A DNA stretch of 64,000 bases from Crambe crambe (Eukaryota > Porifera > Demospongiae > Poecilosclerida > Crambeidae). Positions 45,778 through 56,579 of this stretch are shown here, in pieces. The stretch is taken from contig OZ004581.1 of NCBI GenBank assembly GCA_963924555.1, positions 6,673,338 to 6,737,337 on the forward strand, given 5' to 3'. The position numbers were made by a program, and so were the translations under genes. The notes under the pieces are model-generated. The model was given only the letters and a program-made list of their open reading frames with translations. It did no database searches and was not told where the DNA came from. The stretch's first letter is position 1; the number at the start of each line of letters is the position of its first letter.

Positions 45778-46455
45778 GTTATTATTATTATTATTATTTT
45801 TATTTTTTTGTTGTTGTTTTTTGGTTGACATTTTATTTTTGTTTCCGGATCCCCATCTCATTTGATTTCTATTCAGGTTTATTTATTTACTTTGTGTCTA
45901 CTCCCATTTTGACTCTTTTTTTCATCATTAAAAAAAAATTATTATTCCAAAAAAATTTATCAATATTATACTCACTGAGATAATGCATAATGATATCTGT
46001 TTTTAAAAAGTGATCAGTCAGCAAAACATGCATAGCACGCTGTTTAAGCTTTGTCAAAATTGCATGGACATGCAGATTTCTGCATACTACACATGGGCGA
46101 ATTGTAGCCAATTAATTAATAAGCAATACCCATCATCTTTAGCTCAGCCTAGGACTAGAAAAGTTGCTCTATCTCTTGCAACTTAAAGCTTGTTCATAGC
46201 TAAAGCGGTTGCAGAGATATCATTTGTAGTAAGAGTGTCCCCATCTCTCCATATTATTATGTGTAGCATGCAGTTTACATAACACCTAATTAGAGGTTGG
46301 AGCTGACCAAACCACAACAGACCACAATGCTACTGCAGCCTAGGCTGCAGCAGAACGAGTTTAGTATACGCGTTGTGCCAGACCCCCCCTTCCGCGTGCT
46401 GGTGATGCAATACATCCAGTGCTGCGGAAGTGGCCGGGGATGGTTCAACAGACTA
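44990..46455. mobile_element. MULE-like element, 1.47 kb, 9-bp target duplication
   Basis: Terminal inverted repeats of about 185 bp begin TAGTCTGKTGAACCATCC. Flanking duplication ATATAACTG at 44981-44989 and 46456-46464; nine bases and long TIRs are typical of Mutator-like elements. No transposase, so non-autonomous. It landed at the right tip of the 44339-44981 element. Confidence 0.85.
45719..45802 (+). repeat. ATT microsatellite, about 28 units
   Basis: Nearly uninterrupted ATT repeat with one GTT, inside the MULE-like element. It produces spurious poly-Asn and poly-Leu frames. Confidence 0.95.
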
Positions 46456-47199
46456 ATATAACTGTGCCTTTTTCTTATTAGACACTGCCAAAATTGAACA
46501 AGTGGACCAAGAGAGGACATTCAATTACATGTATAAATGTGACGGTACGTAGAACAATAATAACAAACTTCAAAAACTACTCCACCAAAAATAACACAGA
46601 CCCACACATGACTATTAACATAATAATCATTGTATAGTTGGAAATTTTTGTGGGGTGAAATTTTTATAGGGGTAAAGTTCATAATGATTCTTGTGCAATA
46701 CTTCTTTAAGACCAACACAAAAAAAATCATACCCCATGAAAATATTTAATTCTTATCTGCAGTATGATTCCCTACCTGTGTGTCAGAGGAACCATCTGTA
46801 CTGAAGGCCAGCGTCATCAACTTTGCAAGGTCAGCAGCACTGGAATACGTTTGCCCTGCAGAAGCATCCCAACCAACGTCTATCATATCAGCCTCTGATC
46901 CATCAGGATAATACCCCACTGCCATCCTGTCCATGACTGAGCTATTGAAGGAGTTTCCAGTGTTCTGCATACCAAGTGGCTTTATGATCATCTTTGTGAC
47001 TAAGTCATCCCAAGATGGAGAGTCCATTATTTTGACTAAGACCTGTAGCAATTGACGCAAAATCATAACATACAGTGGAGGGTTCTTCCCTGGACAGTGG
47101 CCATTTTGGCAATCACTCGTTATACTTAGCTGCAGTAATTTTAAGCTTCCACTACACATCACTTTTATTATCCAAAGGAAATGGGTGTGGTTATTGAAA

Positions 47200-47510
47200 T
47201 TGAATTGCTGTGGTTCTTGAGTTTGGTGATGGGTAATAAGGGGTTACTTATTGCAGAAGGGGGAGTGAAGTAGGGATTTAAGTTGGGTGATATAGGTGTG
47301 GTTATTGAAATTAGGAGGCCTAGGAATTGCTGTGGTTCTTGAGTTTGATGATGGGTATGGTAGGGTAGGGGGTTACTTCATGACTCGCTTGTTGCAGAAG
47401 GGGGAGTAAAGTAGGGATTTAAGTTGGGTGATATAGTGAAATTAGGAGGGCTAGGAGTGATAGCTATCTCTATATTTCACTTTTTATTTAGAAGAAATTT
47501 GCACCCATTA
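47200..47510 (+). mobile_element. Degenerate MITE body copies
   Basis: Two tandem pieces similar to 17880-18100: TTCTTGAGTTTGGTGATGGG, GGGGGAGTGAAGTAGGGATT and TTTATTTAGAAGAAATTTGC. The partner in the other duplicate (59000-59215) holds one piece, so one internal duplication happened after, or was lost after, the segmental duplication. Confidence 0.7.
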
Positions 47511-47725
47511 TCCAGAGGAGTCTTAACTGCATGGCAAAATAATTTTTTCGGCCAACTCTAGGCAGAATATTATTAGTGATGGAATAGGGGATGGTTTCAC
47601 ATATCAAAAGTATTTGAAGTTAATCGGCATTCCATTGACCACATCAATGGAAAACTATGTTTACAGGAAGTCCAAACATTGATTCACTCAACACACAATG
47701 GACATCCTCAATGAGGACTCCAATT

Positions 47726-50720
47726 TTCTATATTCATATTATAGCTTATCCGGAATGACACTACTATAAGTCTTGTCTTTTGAAGTAAAAATAGTAAGGC
47801 CATAGAATCTATACTAGATGGAAGGTAGCTAGCTAGCTACAGCCTAAAATTAGTTTGCTACTAGTTGAAAATTTTAGTTTTCCTCTCTATTCCACTTTGT
47901 ACAAAACTACATGTATATCCTAAGAAGTAGCTATATGTACATGTTCAAAGCTACCATTAGCAATACACCATGCACCTGTATATCCGGGTGCACTGGAGTC
48001 AGGACTGGACTACTAGGAAGGGAAATGGAATGAAGGGGGTCTATTTTGTACTTGACCTTATTGGGCGATATACGTAATGTGTGCAATATGAGGCCATGTT
48101 CAACAGAGAAGAGCATTTACGTATGTATATAACTGTGTGAATCACACATTTTCCCTCAGGTGAATCATTGTATATCCTCAGGGGAATCCATCAAAACCTA
48201 CTGTGGATTGCAGTTATCTTGCAAAAGTTGCTTAGCCATTGCCATAAGCACTGTCACAGTGTAGCACCTCAGGCAGTAGAGAGTGAAGTCTTTGTTTCAG
48301 ACTTGCAGCAGCTCCAATTATTCTTATTATGCTCAAAATATGCCCCATTATTCTGGCATTATGCTTGATTCCAGGAAGCCCCGATAATTCCCAAAATTAT
48401 GCTGGCATAATCTACCTAAGCCTACTCATAATACCTACATCTACCCTAGGTACGAGATTTTCAGATTGGTTGAGGGAGTTGGATGCTAAAGTAACTAATG
48501 AAATTAGCCATTGTTTGTATAATGTAATAGCATGGCTAGCTGTGGTATTTGGGATTAATAGCACGAGTAATGCAGGGGTAATAGCGCGAGGCGAAGCCGA
48601 GTGCTATTTACTGCATTATACAAGTGCTATTAGCTAATCCCAAAATACCATAGCTAACCTAGTCTTGCGAGCCAGAATATTCCATGAAAATATAGCTGGC
48701 TTGCAAGACTACAGCTAACCATGTTAATAGCTAGTATGCTGTTCATAAAGTAGTAGCTCTTCTAGAAAAATGACTATATTTTTGAGCAGAAAAAGGAATA
48801 AGGCCATAGCATAGCTAGATAGTAGTTTTCTTGTAGCTAGTACCTAATTGGTTGTTGTTTTCGTAGCTAGTTAGCGAAGGCAATTAGCCAATTACACGCA
48901 TGTGCATTAAAAGGGAGCACTATTTCTACTGCAGATTTCACTTGCGTTTGAAAATTGCATGGGCTACTGCGCATGTTTTGTATTGCAATTTTATACAGTG
49001 GTAATTAGGGTCAAAGGTCATACGCAAAACTCTATGTTCAAACGGAAGTGAAATTTGCAGTATTAGTCTGGCGCAGCCGGCTACACGAGACTACACTATT
49101 ACAAAACGTAGCCCACTATTACATTATGTAATCGTCTGTGTAGTTCACTATACAAATGAAATACTTATAATGAAAACAGTTTACACTTTGGAGCCTCTGG
49201 AGATTGCAGAATGATTGCACCAAAATGTAAGATCGATCTGAAAAGCTCACTGCCTTCCACTTAATAAACCCAATACTCAACTATTGTATTTTTTACTGAC
49301 AAGCACTTAAGAGCTATCCACTTCATGTTGTAAACATTCTGCAATCTCCTGTATTCCTTTGACCTGTAGCTGTGTAAAGGTGGTATGCAGGGTGATAATA
49401 TACTTCTAGTGGTAAAATGCCTCCCTTTTCATTTGAAACAAGATAATGCACTTAATTCTAGTGGTAAACTAAATTAAATTAGCTAATAATTATGGTATCC
49501 CACAGTGTAGACTTTTATTTTTCTCTATAATTTCACAGGTCCCAGGGTCTGTGGCATGTGCACTTCTAGTGTAACTACTATACCAATTATTGCTAATACT
49601 GATGATTTAGTGATGAATCAGATATGAGATTTTGCACTAGCTCTCACTGAGCATCTCTGGTGATCCTGAAATCAAAGCACCAGCAATAAGAAATCTTTTG
49701 TTCAAATGATAGCTATAACCTTTCAGCTTGAAGGCATTAATTTTGCCCACTGCATGCTTTGTCTGTGTCAGTCATGGAATTTACACCCATATAATTGAAC
49801 TTTAATAGAAGCAGTTGAACTAGTCTCACGACAGTAGTATCTCATTAGGAGGAAGGTAAAAAAATTAGCATCTCTCATAATGATTTTTTTTTTAAGTGGC
49901 TGCTTTTTCAATGCTGTAGCTATAGCTGGATGAAAGACATGTCGTGGAGTTTTTTTCCACCCACTAATTTGCTGGAAAGATGCAGAATTGGTTTGATAAA
50001 AAGAATAGCCAATAATAGGCATGCTATTCCATGATGTTAAGGGTGGCCACACATAGTAACCAAGGCATACAATCACAGGAACTAGGGAATGGGCCAATAT
50101 ATTTTGCATAATTATTAGAGCAACTTCTAGCTAAAAAGTTATATTTTGCTTTAGTTAATAGCCAGTACAGGAACAAGATCCTATGGATAAATTAAGAAGT
50201 AAAATGTGAATTGACATCGTAATTTTTAAGGGAATAAAAAATCAAATCCAATTGAGATGCAACGCAGTTTACCTTGAGAATGAAATTGGTCGTAACATCA
50301 GTCATTATGATTGGTCCTCCTTCATTTTTTTGTAGTATTATTCTGATACTTAATATAACTTGGTGCAAGTTAGAAATTTCTATTATGAACAATATAATAT
50401 AGCTAGTTTTAAAATTAATTTTCTTTAGCAAACATGTGAGGTATAGTGTACTGCCACCCTGAGTAGGAATTTAACAAGGAGTGGTGGGTGGAGATACATA
50501 TTACAGATCAAGCAGACCAGTGGCATGGCTACTATAGCCTCTCGTTCCCAGTTTGCGGGTTATTGACGATCACACACAAATACTGTGCACAGAATCCGCA
50601 TTATACGTAGACAACACAACCTCCACTGACAACCTCTTGTACATAGCACTGCTTTAAGAATCAGTAATGTCCAATGAGGGCCTCTGTAGCATGTTTTTTG
50701 TTGTTACTGTTATTGTTCTT
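47726..50720. other. Gene-poor repeat-rich interval
   Basis: 47760-48120 and 49330-49600 contain fragments of the repeat cluster described at 53.9-56.3 kb (AAGGCCATA, GGTATGCAGGRTGATA, ACTTCTAGTGGTAAA). An imperfect hairpin of about 130 bp sits at 48530-48660 (GGTATTTGGGATTAATAGCAC against GTGCTATTAGCTAATCCCAA). No supportable gene; frames of 60-110 codons have no recognisable motif. Confidence 0.5.

Positions 50721-50813
<93 letters not shown>
50721..50813 (+). repeat. GTT microsatellite, about 30 units
   Basis: Pure TTG/GTT repeat about 230 bp beyond the 3' end of the metallolyase-EF-hand gene. Confidence 0.97.
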
Positions 50814-51041
50814 AGCTATAATTTATCATCATGCTGACAGGAGGTTTGATGCTACTCATAAAGAATTATATATTAATGTACGATTGAGATAGCTAATCAA
50901 GTTAATCAATAATCGGGATAATCAGATAATTATTGGATATTACAAGAGTAAATTCAAATGTCTTCTTTCTACATCTACGTAGCTACATATCTATCCATAG
51001 CGGTTCTAAAGTTCTGTTCTTTGATTCTTTGTTAATGGCTT

Positions 51042-52802
51042 TTAATAATCAAAGTAGTCCCAATAATTAGCTCCTGGGTACCAGCTTGTACCACTGCTAC
51101 CACCACTGCATGCATCGCCACCACCACTACTGCTTTGTGCTTCTTTATTCTGCTTAACAATAGCGTCCTGCATAGCAGGGATTAGAGCCCTGGTGAAAGC
51201 AATCTTGAGCAGTTCCTCTGACGTAGCAATATCAGGATACTGATTCAAAGCCCACTTCAAGTAGACCATAAACTCTTCCCAGTCGATACCTCCGTCACTA
51301 TCCATATCCAGGGCTTTGAGACCTTTCTTGGAATCTTCACACTCGTAACAGCCAAAGTATGGGGCCATGAAGCCATTGTAGAAGGAGTAGAACTCGAGGC
51401 GATTATCTCCGCACCTTCCTTCGCTGATGTCCCACATGTCCCATGTTTCTCGCACCTCTTGGATCAACAGCTTGTGAGCTTCGGACTTCACCTTGACCTT
51501 TTGAATCATTTCACTCATTTTAGGGGTGAGTTTTCCTCCAGCGCTATCAAAGAGAACAGCCAGCCCCACTGGAGTCATATACTCTTCTTTGTGTCCGCTG
51601 GTGAGGTCTTTGAGCATGACTTTCTTCATGTTCTTAGCCATTTCAAGAGTGAACTGCTCATTCTCATCAAAGAGTTTGACAAGTCTTTCCACTATCATTT
51701 TTTCAGAGGCAAGTGTAGTGATACGATTTGGAGATTCCACTCCATAGAAATCGGCCAGGCTGAACTCGGACTGCCCTCCCATCCCAGACCCCAAGTCAAA
51801 CACTGTATCCAGTGCACGCTCACCATAAATGGTCTGTTTAGGAGGAGGGAGCTCACCAGTGGTGATCTTGGTGATGTTGATTGCAGCCTGGCGCATAGCA
51901 ATGCAATTGAACTTCTTCAAGACCTTCTTATTTCCGGTGCGAATGAGATTCATGACAGTAACGATGGAGCAGGCATGGCCCATACCTGCCCCTTCTTCAG
52001 CTACACTGGCCCACACTCCATTGGCACCATTGCTCAGGCATTCCTGAACAGACGCCTCGCCCAACTCCCACTTCTTGTGAATATGCACCAGAAGGTGGCC
52101 GGATTGCCAGTTGTATTCGTCCATGAGCATGCGTATGACCTTGGTCCATGCTCCCAATTGCTCCGGCAAGAACTTCCCCATTGGTTCTTCAAAAACAATC
52201 CCAAAAATACGCTTATGGGGTTTTTTATTGGAGAGGTATTTGACAATATTGAAGACATAGTTGGGATGTTTGATCATTGACACGGCTAAATCACGAAGGT
52301 TCACTAGAATCTTGGCATCACTGAAACGCTTGCGTGTATCCTTAAACCTCCTCTTCAGTAATTGGCGCATCTCACGTACATCTTCTTGACAGGTGAAGTT
52401 GGCCAGGTCTATTTCGAAGATGGGATTTGGGACGCCATACTGGATCATCTTATCCAGTCCCACAGGAAGTTTTTCTGGACTCCCTTTCTCTCTAATTTCA
52501 GAGAAAGCAAAGAATTTGCTCATGTCGCCTTCCCTTTCAGAGAGCTTTGAAACGAATGCATCATCCACTCTTGTCATGTGAGAGAAAGATGCAACAATGA
52601 TGTGATCATAGCCACATTTCTTGATTTCATCCAAAATGGCCCACTTGTTGTCCAAGGTGTGGGCACGGATCTGACCCACTGTGCTCTCTCTCAGGGAGTT
52701 GTCCAACACAAACAAATCCAATTCTCGCAGTTTGCGTCTCTTCTCTGCATGTTTCGACAGCTCTCCTTTAAGAGCAGCATTCAGGTGATCATATTCAGAC
52801 AT
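51042..52802 (-). CDS. DRE-TIM-metallolyase-like protein with C-terminal EF-hand
   Basis: 586 residues in one uninterrupted exon. Residues 27-310 resemble the HMGL/pyruvate-carboxyltransferase TIM barrel: FVLDNSLRESTVGQI (31-45) sits where the family's D-R/N-x-x-x-x metal/substrate strand lies, HIH (240-242) matches the H-x-H metal ligands, and LSNGANGVWASVAEEGAGMGH (256-276) matches the Ala-Gly-rich active-site loop. Residues 499-510 form a canonical EF-hand loop, DMDSDGGIDWEE (D1, D3, D5, G6, I8, D9, E12). A Ser/Gly-rich tail ends DYFDY. The usual RDGxQ of HMG-CoA lyase and isopropylmalate synthase is altered to DNSLRES, so the substrate may differ or activity may be lost. No targeting signal is evident. 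Calcium control of a lyase/synthase is an inference from the fusion. The start ATG lies at 52802; the next in-frame Met would cut the barrel. Confidence 0.8.
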   Translation of the reverse strand: MSEYDHLNAALKGELSKHAEKRRKLRELDLFVLDNSLRESTVGQIRAHTLDNKWAILDEIKKCGYDHIIVASFSHMTRVDDAFVSKLSEREGDMSKFFAFSEIREKGSPEKLPVGLDKMIQYGVPNPIFEIDLANFTCQEDVREMRQLLKRRFKDTRKRFSDAKILVNLRDLAVSMIKHPNYVFNIVKYLSNKKPHKRIFGIVFEEPMGKFLPEQLGAWTKVIRMLMDEYNWQSGHLLVHIHKKWELGEASVQECLSNGANGVWASVAEEGAGMGHACSIVTVMNLIRTGNKKVLKKFNCIAMRQAAINITKITTGELPPPKQTIYGERALDTVFDLGSGMGGQSEFSLADFYGVESPNRITTLASEKMIVERLVKLFDENEQFTLEMAKNMKKVMLKDLTSGHKEEYMTPVGLAVLFDSAGGKLTPKMSEMIQKVKVKSEAHKLLIQEVRETWDMWDISEGRCGDNRLEFYSFYNGFMAPYFGCYECEDSKKGLKALDMDSDGGIDWEEFMVYLKWALNQYPDIATSEELLKIAFTRALIPAMQDAIVKQNKEAQSSSGGGDACSGGSSGTSWYPGANYWDYFDY

Positions 52803-53919
52803 TATAAGTGTTAGCCTGCAGGAGTTTCTTGTAAAGAAGAGATCTGAGCTGAAGTGTCAAATTGCAATAAATTGCCTGCTTTTATACTCAAAATCATGCA
52901 CATCCTGCCAATTAGCTGTGGTGATTATGATAGCTTTTATGTACATCTGGCCAATTAGCTGTGGTAATTATTTCAGAATCTAGCTAATTATTGGTCCACC
53001 TTGACCACCAATATAGCTAGATCGAAGTCCTGTTGGAGCCCACAAGTAGTCTCAGACTCAGGGTGCAATACCCATGGATGAATACATTATTATAATATAA
53101 TTTATAGCCCGTTGCCATGGTAACCGACCGATTTACATGGATTTATAAATGTGATACAGTGCATGTAATTGTAGCCTGGGGTGGTGTTTACAGGGAAAAG
53201 TTAGATATAGATTCTGCAAAGTTGATATTGTACTTTTAAGGAGTTGTGACTAGACTGAAAGGTGAGTATGTGACAGTATAGAGTTCTGTCCTTATACTAA
53301 CTACTCTCAGAAAAGAATTTTAATATTATTCATTGAACACGGTGCGCACGCTATAATGATATTCATTGACCACATTCCCCATTTCAAACCCAACAAGCTT
53401 TTCAGAGAGTAGCCAGCATAAAAGGCAGAACTTGCGAGCTGTGTAACAGCGTGGCTGGTATTCTGCACTAGCTGCCCTACTTGCCATTCAGCGTCCAACC
53501 ATAATTATGACGCTGTGCCCCTACCTTACGTGGGCAACACAGTGAGTGGGTGGGTTATAGAGTGAAAGATAGTTCGGTACCATACGAATCACGACGTTGA
53601 AGTGGGATGGCCATATTCTTGTAAGCTGGTAGTATCACATGATTACTTGAAGCATGTTTAGCTCCCTCTAAAAATCTCATGGTGCAATACCCATGAATAC
53701 ATTAACTAAATTTCAAGAACCAGCTCATACAGTCGGTGATCAGCTCTCTGCACTGCACCCCATCTCAAGATAATTTATGTCATAGTTCCAGGTATAGAAA
53801 TAGAGGTGTAGCTAGCTAGCTACCATCATAGCACTTGCCAGGTAAAATTTCATGGAAACAAAGCTGTTAGCTAGTATGACTGAAAAATGGGCAAAAAAAG
53901 TGTATGGCAGGTCAAATTA
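52803..53919. other. Upstream region of the metallolyase gene
   Basis: No gene seen. A short duplicated phrase, ccaattagctgtggt(g/a)atta, occurs at about 52910 and 52950. The phrase GGTGCAATACCCATG occurs at 53061 and 53681. Confidence 0.4.
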
Positions 53920-56345
53920 ATTTTTGGGTGTATACAATCGGTGGACTGGACTACTGGACTGGACTACTGGACTGCCCTTTCACCTGGCACATGTGAAATT
54001 ATAGAAGTGTAGCTGCGTTTATTTACCACTAGAAGTGCATATCATCCTGTCAGACACCCAGATACAGGTGGCGTCACTGGTGTATGGTAGCTTTGAACCT
54101 GTATGTACTTCCTAGGATAGTTTTGTACGGGGAGGGAGGGAAGCGGAATGGAGTGGAGGGTAGAGTTTGCGGCAAACATGCATACCTTCATCTTGTAGCT
54201 ATAGATTGTATGGCCTTACCATTTCTTGTGCAAGACAACAAGTATCATTCAGAGGTATGCAGGATGATATGCACTTCTAGTGGTAAACAAATATAGTGTA
54301 ACTACCAGTAATTACTGCAATTACTAATATTACATCTTCCCTCATCAGTTCACATGCCAAATTGCAGTAGTTTATAATTGCACTCCTACATCTGAGCATG
54401 TGCAGACTAAATGACACGTACTTGTTGCCTTGCGCAAAAAATGGTATAAGGCCATGCATACAATCTATAGCTACTAGATGAAGGTATATGTTTACCGCTT
54501 GTAAAAGCTATTCATATTAGTCTGCACATGACAGATGTAGGAGTGTAATTATAAACTATGCATGCAAACTGATGAGGGAAGATGTAATAATATAATTGCA
54601 GTAATTACTCTAGTAATTTATTCCCACTAGAAGTACATATCATCCTGCATACCTCTGAATGACACTTGTTGTCTTGCACAAAAAATGCATAAGGCCATAC
54701 AATGAAGGTATGTTTGCTGCTTGTAAAAGCTATTCAAATTTAGTCAAATACCCTCCCCTCCATTCCCCCCATACAAAACTATCACTAGAAAGTACATACA
54801 GATTCAAAGCTACCATACACCAGTGACACCACCTGTATCTGGGTGTCTGACTGGACCACTGGACTGGAGGGAGGGAAGTGGAATGGAGGGGAGGGTAAAA
54901 ATTAGTCTTTATTTATGCTAGTTCTTATAAGCAGCAAACATACCTTCATCTAGTAGATTCTATGGCCTAACCATTTTTGTGCAAGACAGAGGTATGCAGG
55001 ATGATATGTACTTCGAGTGGTAGACAAACCTGACCTGCAAAAAATTAAGGGTGTATACAATCAGTGGACTGGACTACTGGACTGGACTACTGGACTGGAC
55101 TACTGGACTGCCCTTTCACTTTACACATGCGAAATTGTAGAAGTGTAGCTGCATACACTAGTAGTTTGTCTACCACTAGAAGTGCATATCATCCTGCATA
55201 CCTCTTAATGACACTTGTTGTCTTGCACAAAAAATGGTAAGGCCATACAATCTAGCTACTAGACGAAGGTAGCTATATGTTTGCTGCTTGTAAGAACTAG
55301 CATAAAATAAATAAATGTGCACTAGTTGGAAATTTTTAGTCAAGCTCTATACCCTCCCCTCCATTCCACTTCCCTCCCTCCAGTCCAGTGGCCAGTCAGA
55401 CACCGTCACTGGTGTATGGTAGCTTTGAACCTGTATGTACTTCCTAGGATAGTTTTGTACAAAGTGGAATGGAGGGGAGGGTAGAGTTTGACTAAACTTG
55501 GATAGTGGCAAACATACCTTCATCTAGTAGCTATAGATTGTATGGCCTTACCATTTTTTGTGCAAGACAACAAGTGTCATTCAGAGGTATGCAGGATGAT
55601 ATGCACTTCTAGTGGTAAACTACCAGTAATTACTGCAATTTCTAATAGCTATTACATCTTCCCCGGCCCAGTAATAGTCTGCACATGCTCAGATGTATAA
55701 ACTACTGCAATTAGGCAGGTGAACTGATGAGGGAAGATGTAATATTTGTTTACCACTAGAAGTGCATATCATCCTGAATGACACGTACTTGTTGTCTTTG
55801 CACAAAAAATGGTAAGGCCATACAATCTATAGCTACTAGATGAAGGTATGTTTGCCGCTTGTAAAAGCTATCCAAATGTAGTCAAACTCTACCCTCCACT
55901 CCATTCCACCTCCCTCCCTCCCCAAACAAAATTATCCTACGTAGGAAGTACATACATACAGGTTCAAAGCTACCATACACCAGTGACACCACTTGTATCT
56001 GGGTGTCTGACTGGACCACTGGACTGGAGGGAGGGAATTGGAATGGAGGGGAGGGTATAGAGCTTGACTAAAAATTTCCAACTAGTGCACATTTATTTAT
56101 TTTATGCTAGTCCTTACAAGCAGCAAACATATACCTTCATCTATGGCCTTACCATTTTTTGTGCAAGACAACAAGTGTCTTTCAGAGGTATGCAGGATGA
56201 TATGTGGTAGACAAATTATATAGTGTATGCAGCTACACTTCTATAACTATGCAGCTACACTTCTACAATTTCGCATGTGCCAGGTGAAAGGGCAGTCCAG
56301 TAGTCCAGTCCAGTAGTCCAGTCCAGTAGTCCAGTCCACCGATTG
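53920..56345. repeat. Mixed-orientation repeat cluster
   Basis: A 200-300 bp module recurs at least six times in both orientations: TAGAAGTGCATATCATCCTG, CACTTGTTGTCTTGCACAAA, AAGGCCATACAATCTA, CTAGATGAAGGTATGTTTGC, then pyrimidine-rich CCCTCCCCTCCATTCCACTT. A GGACTGGACTACT minisatellite (13 bp, 2-4 copies) with TGTATACAATCRGTGGACT lies at 53930-53970, 55045-55110 and, inverted, 56285-56345. The outer copies face each other, so the cluster is itself bounded by inverted sequence. No coding capacity. Confidence 0.8.
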
Positions 56346-56579
56346 CATACACCCGTCAACTAACACACTACAATTACATGGTATGTCTGTTGTCACACCT
56401 GTGCATGCATGCAGAAGGGAGAAATAGATAGGGGAGCATCACTCTTCCACTCTTTGGCTAGAACACTGCCCTCCCCTTTGTGCCCAGGCCTGATTACTAT
56501 TATGATTCCAGAGTTGCCCTAGAGGAACTCTTTCAGCAGACATGTTTTTGATCACATCCTTCATTATAGAGCACCTATT

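Larger units (their letters stand above)
41170..47042 (-). pseudogene. Serine beta-lactamase-like gene copy lacking its first two exons
   Basis: Four exons match the complete gene at 56740-62026: 47042-46776, 43590-43429, 42859-42665 and 41430-41170 (stop). Lengths are identical (267, 162, 195, 261 nt) and the frames are open, with few amino-acid changes (for example MDRMAVGYYPDGSEADM against MDKMAVGYYPDGSLADM). Exons encoding the signal peptide, the SxxK nucleophile and YSN are absent, because the duplicated block ends near 47725. The product could not be catalytically active as a beta-lactamase. The intron between 43590 and 46776 has been swollen by two transposons. It may still be transcribed, but loss of the catalytic exons makes pseudogene the best call. 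Confidence 0.8.
41000..47725. repeat. Segmental duplication, copy 1 (matches 56580-59430)
   Basis: Exons, introns and flanks of the beta-lactamase-like 3' half are shared with 56580-59430 in the same orientation. The match ends at ATGGACATCCTCAATGAGGA (near 47720 and 59420). Copy 1 is longer mainly because of the transposons at 44339-46455. Confidence 0.85.

Noticed and set aside
45607..45865. Poly-Asn / poly-Leu protein
   Set aside because: Produced by the ATT microsatellite; no flanking conserved sequence. The same applies to the poly-Leu frame over the GTT repeat at 50674-50892.
51459..52280. 273-codon plus-strand frame
   Set aside because: Antisense shadow of the metallolyase-EF-hand gene; it has no recognisable domain.
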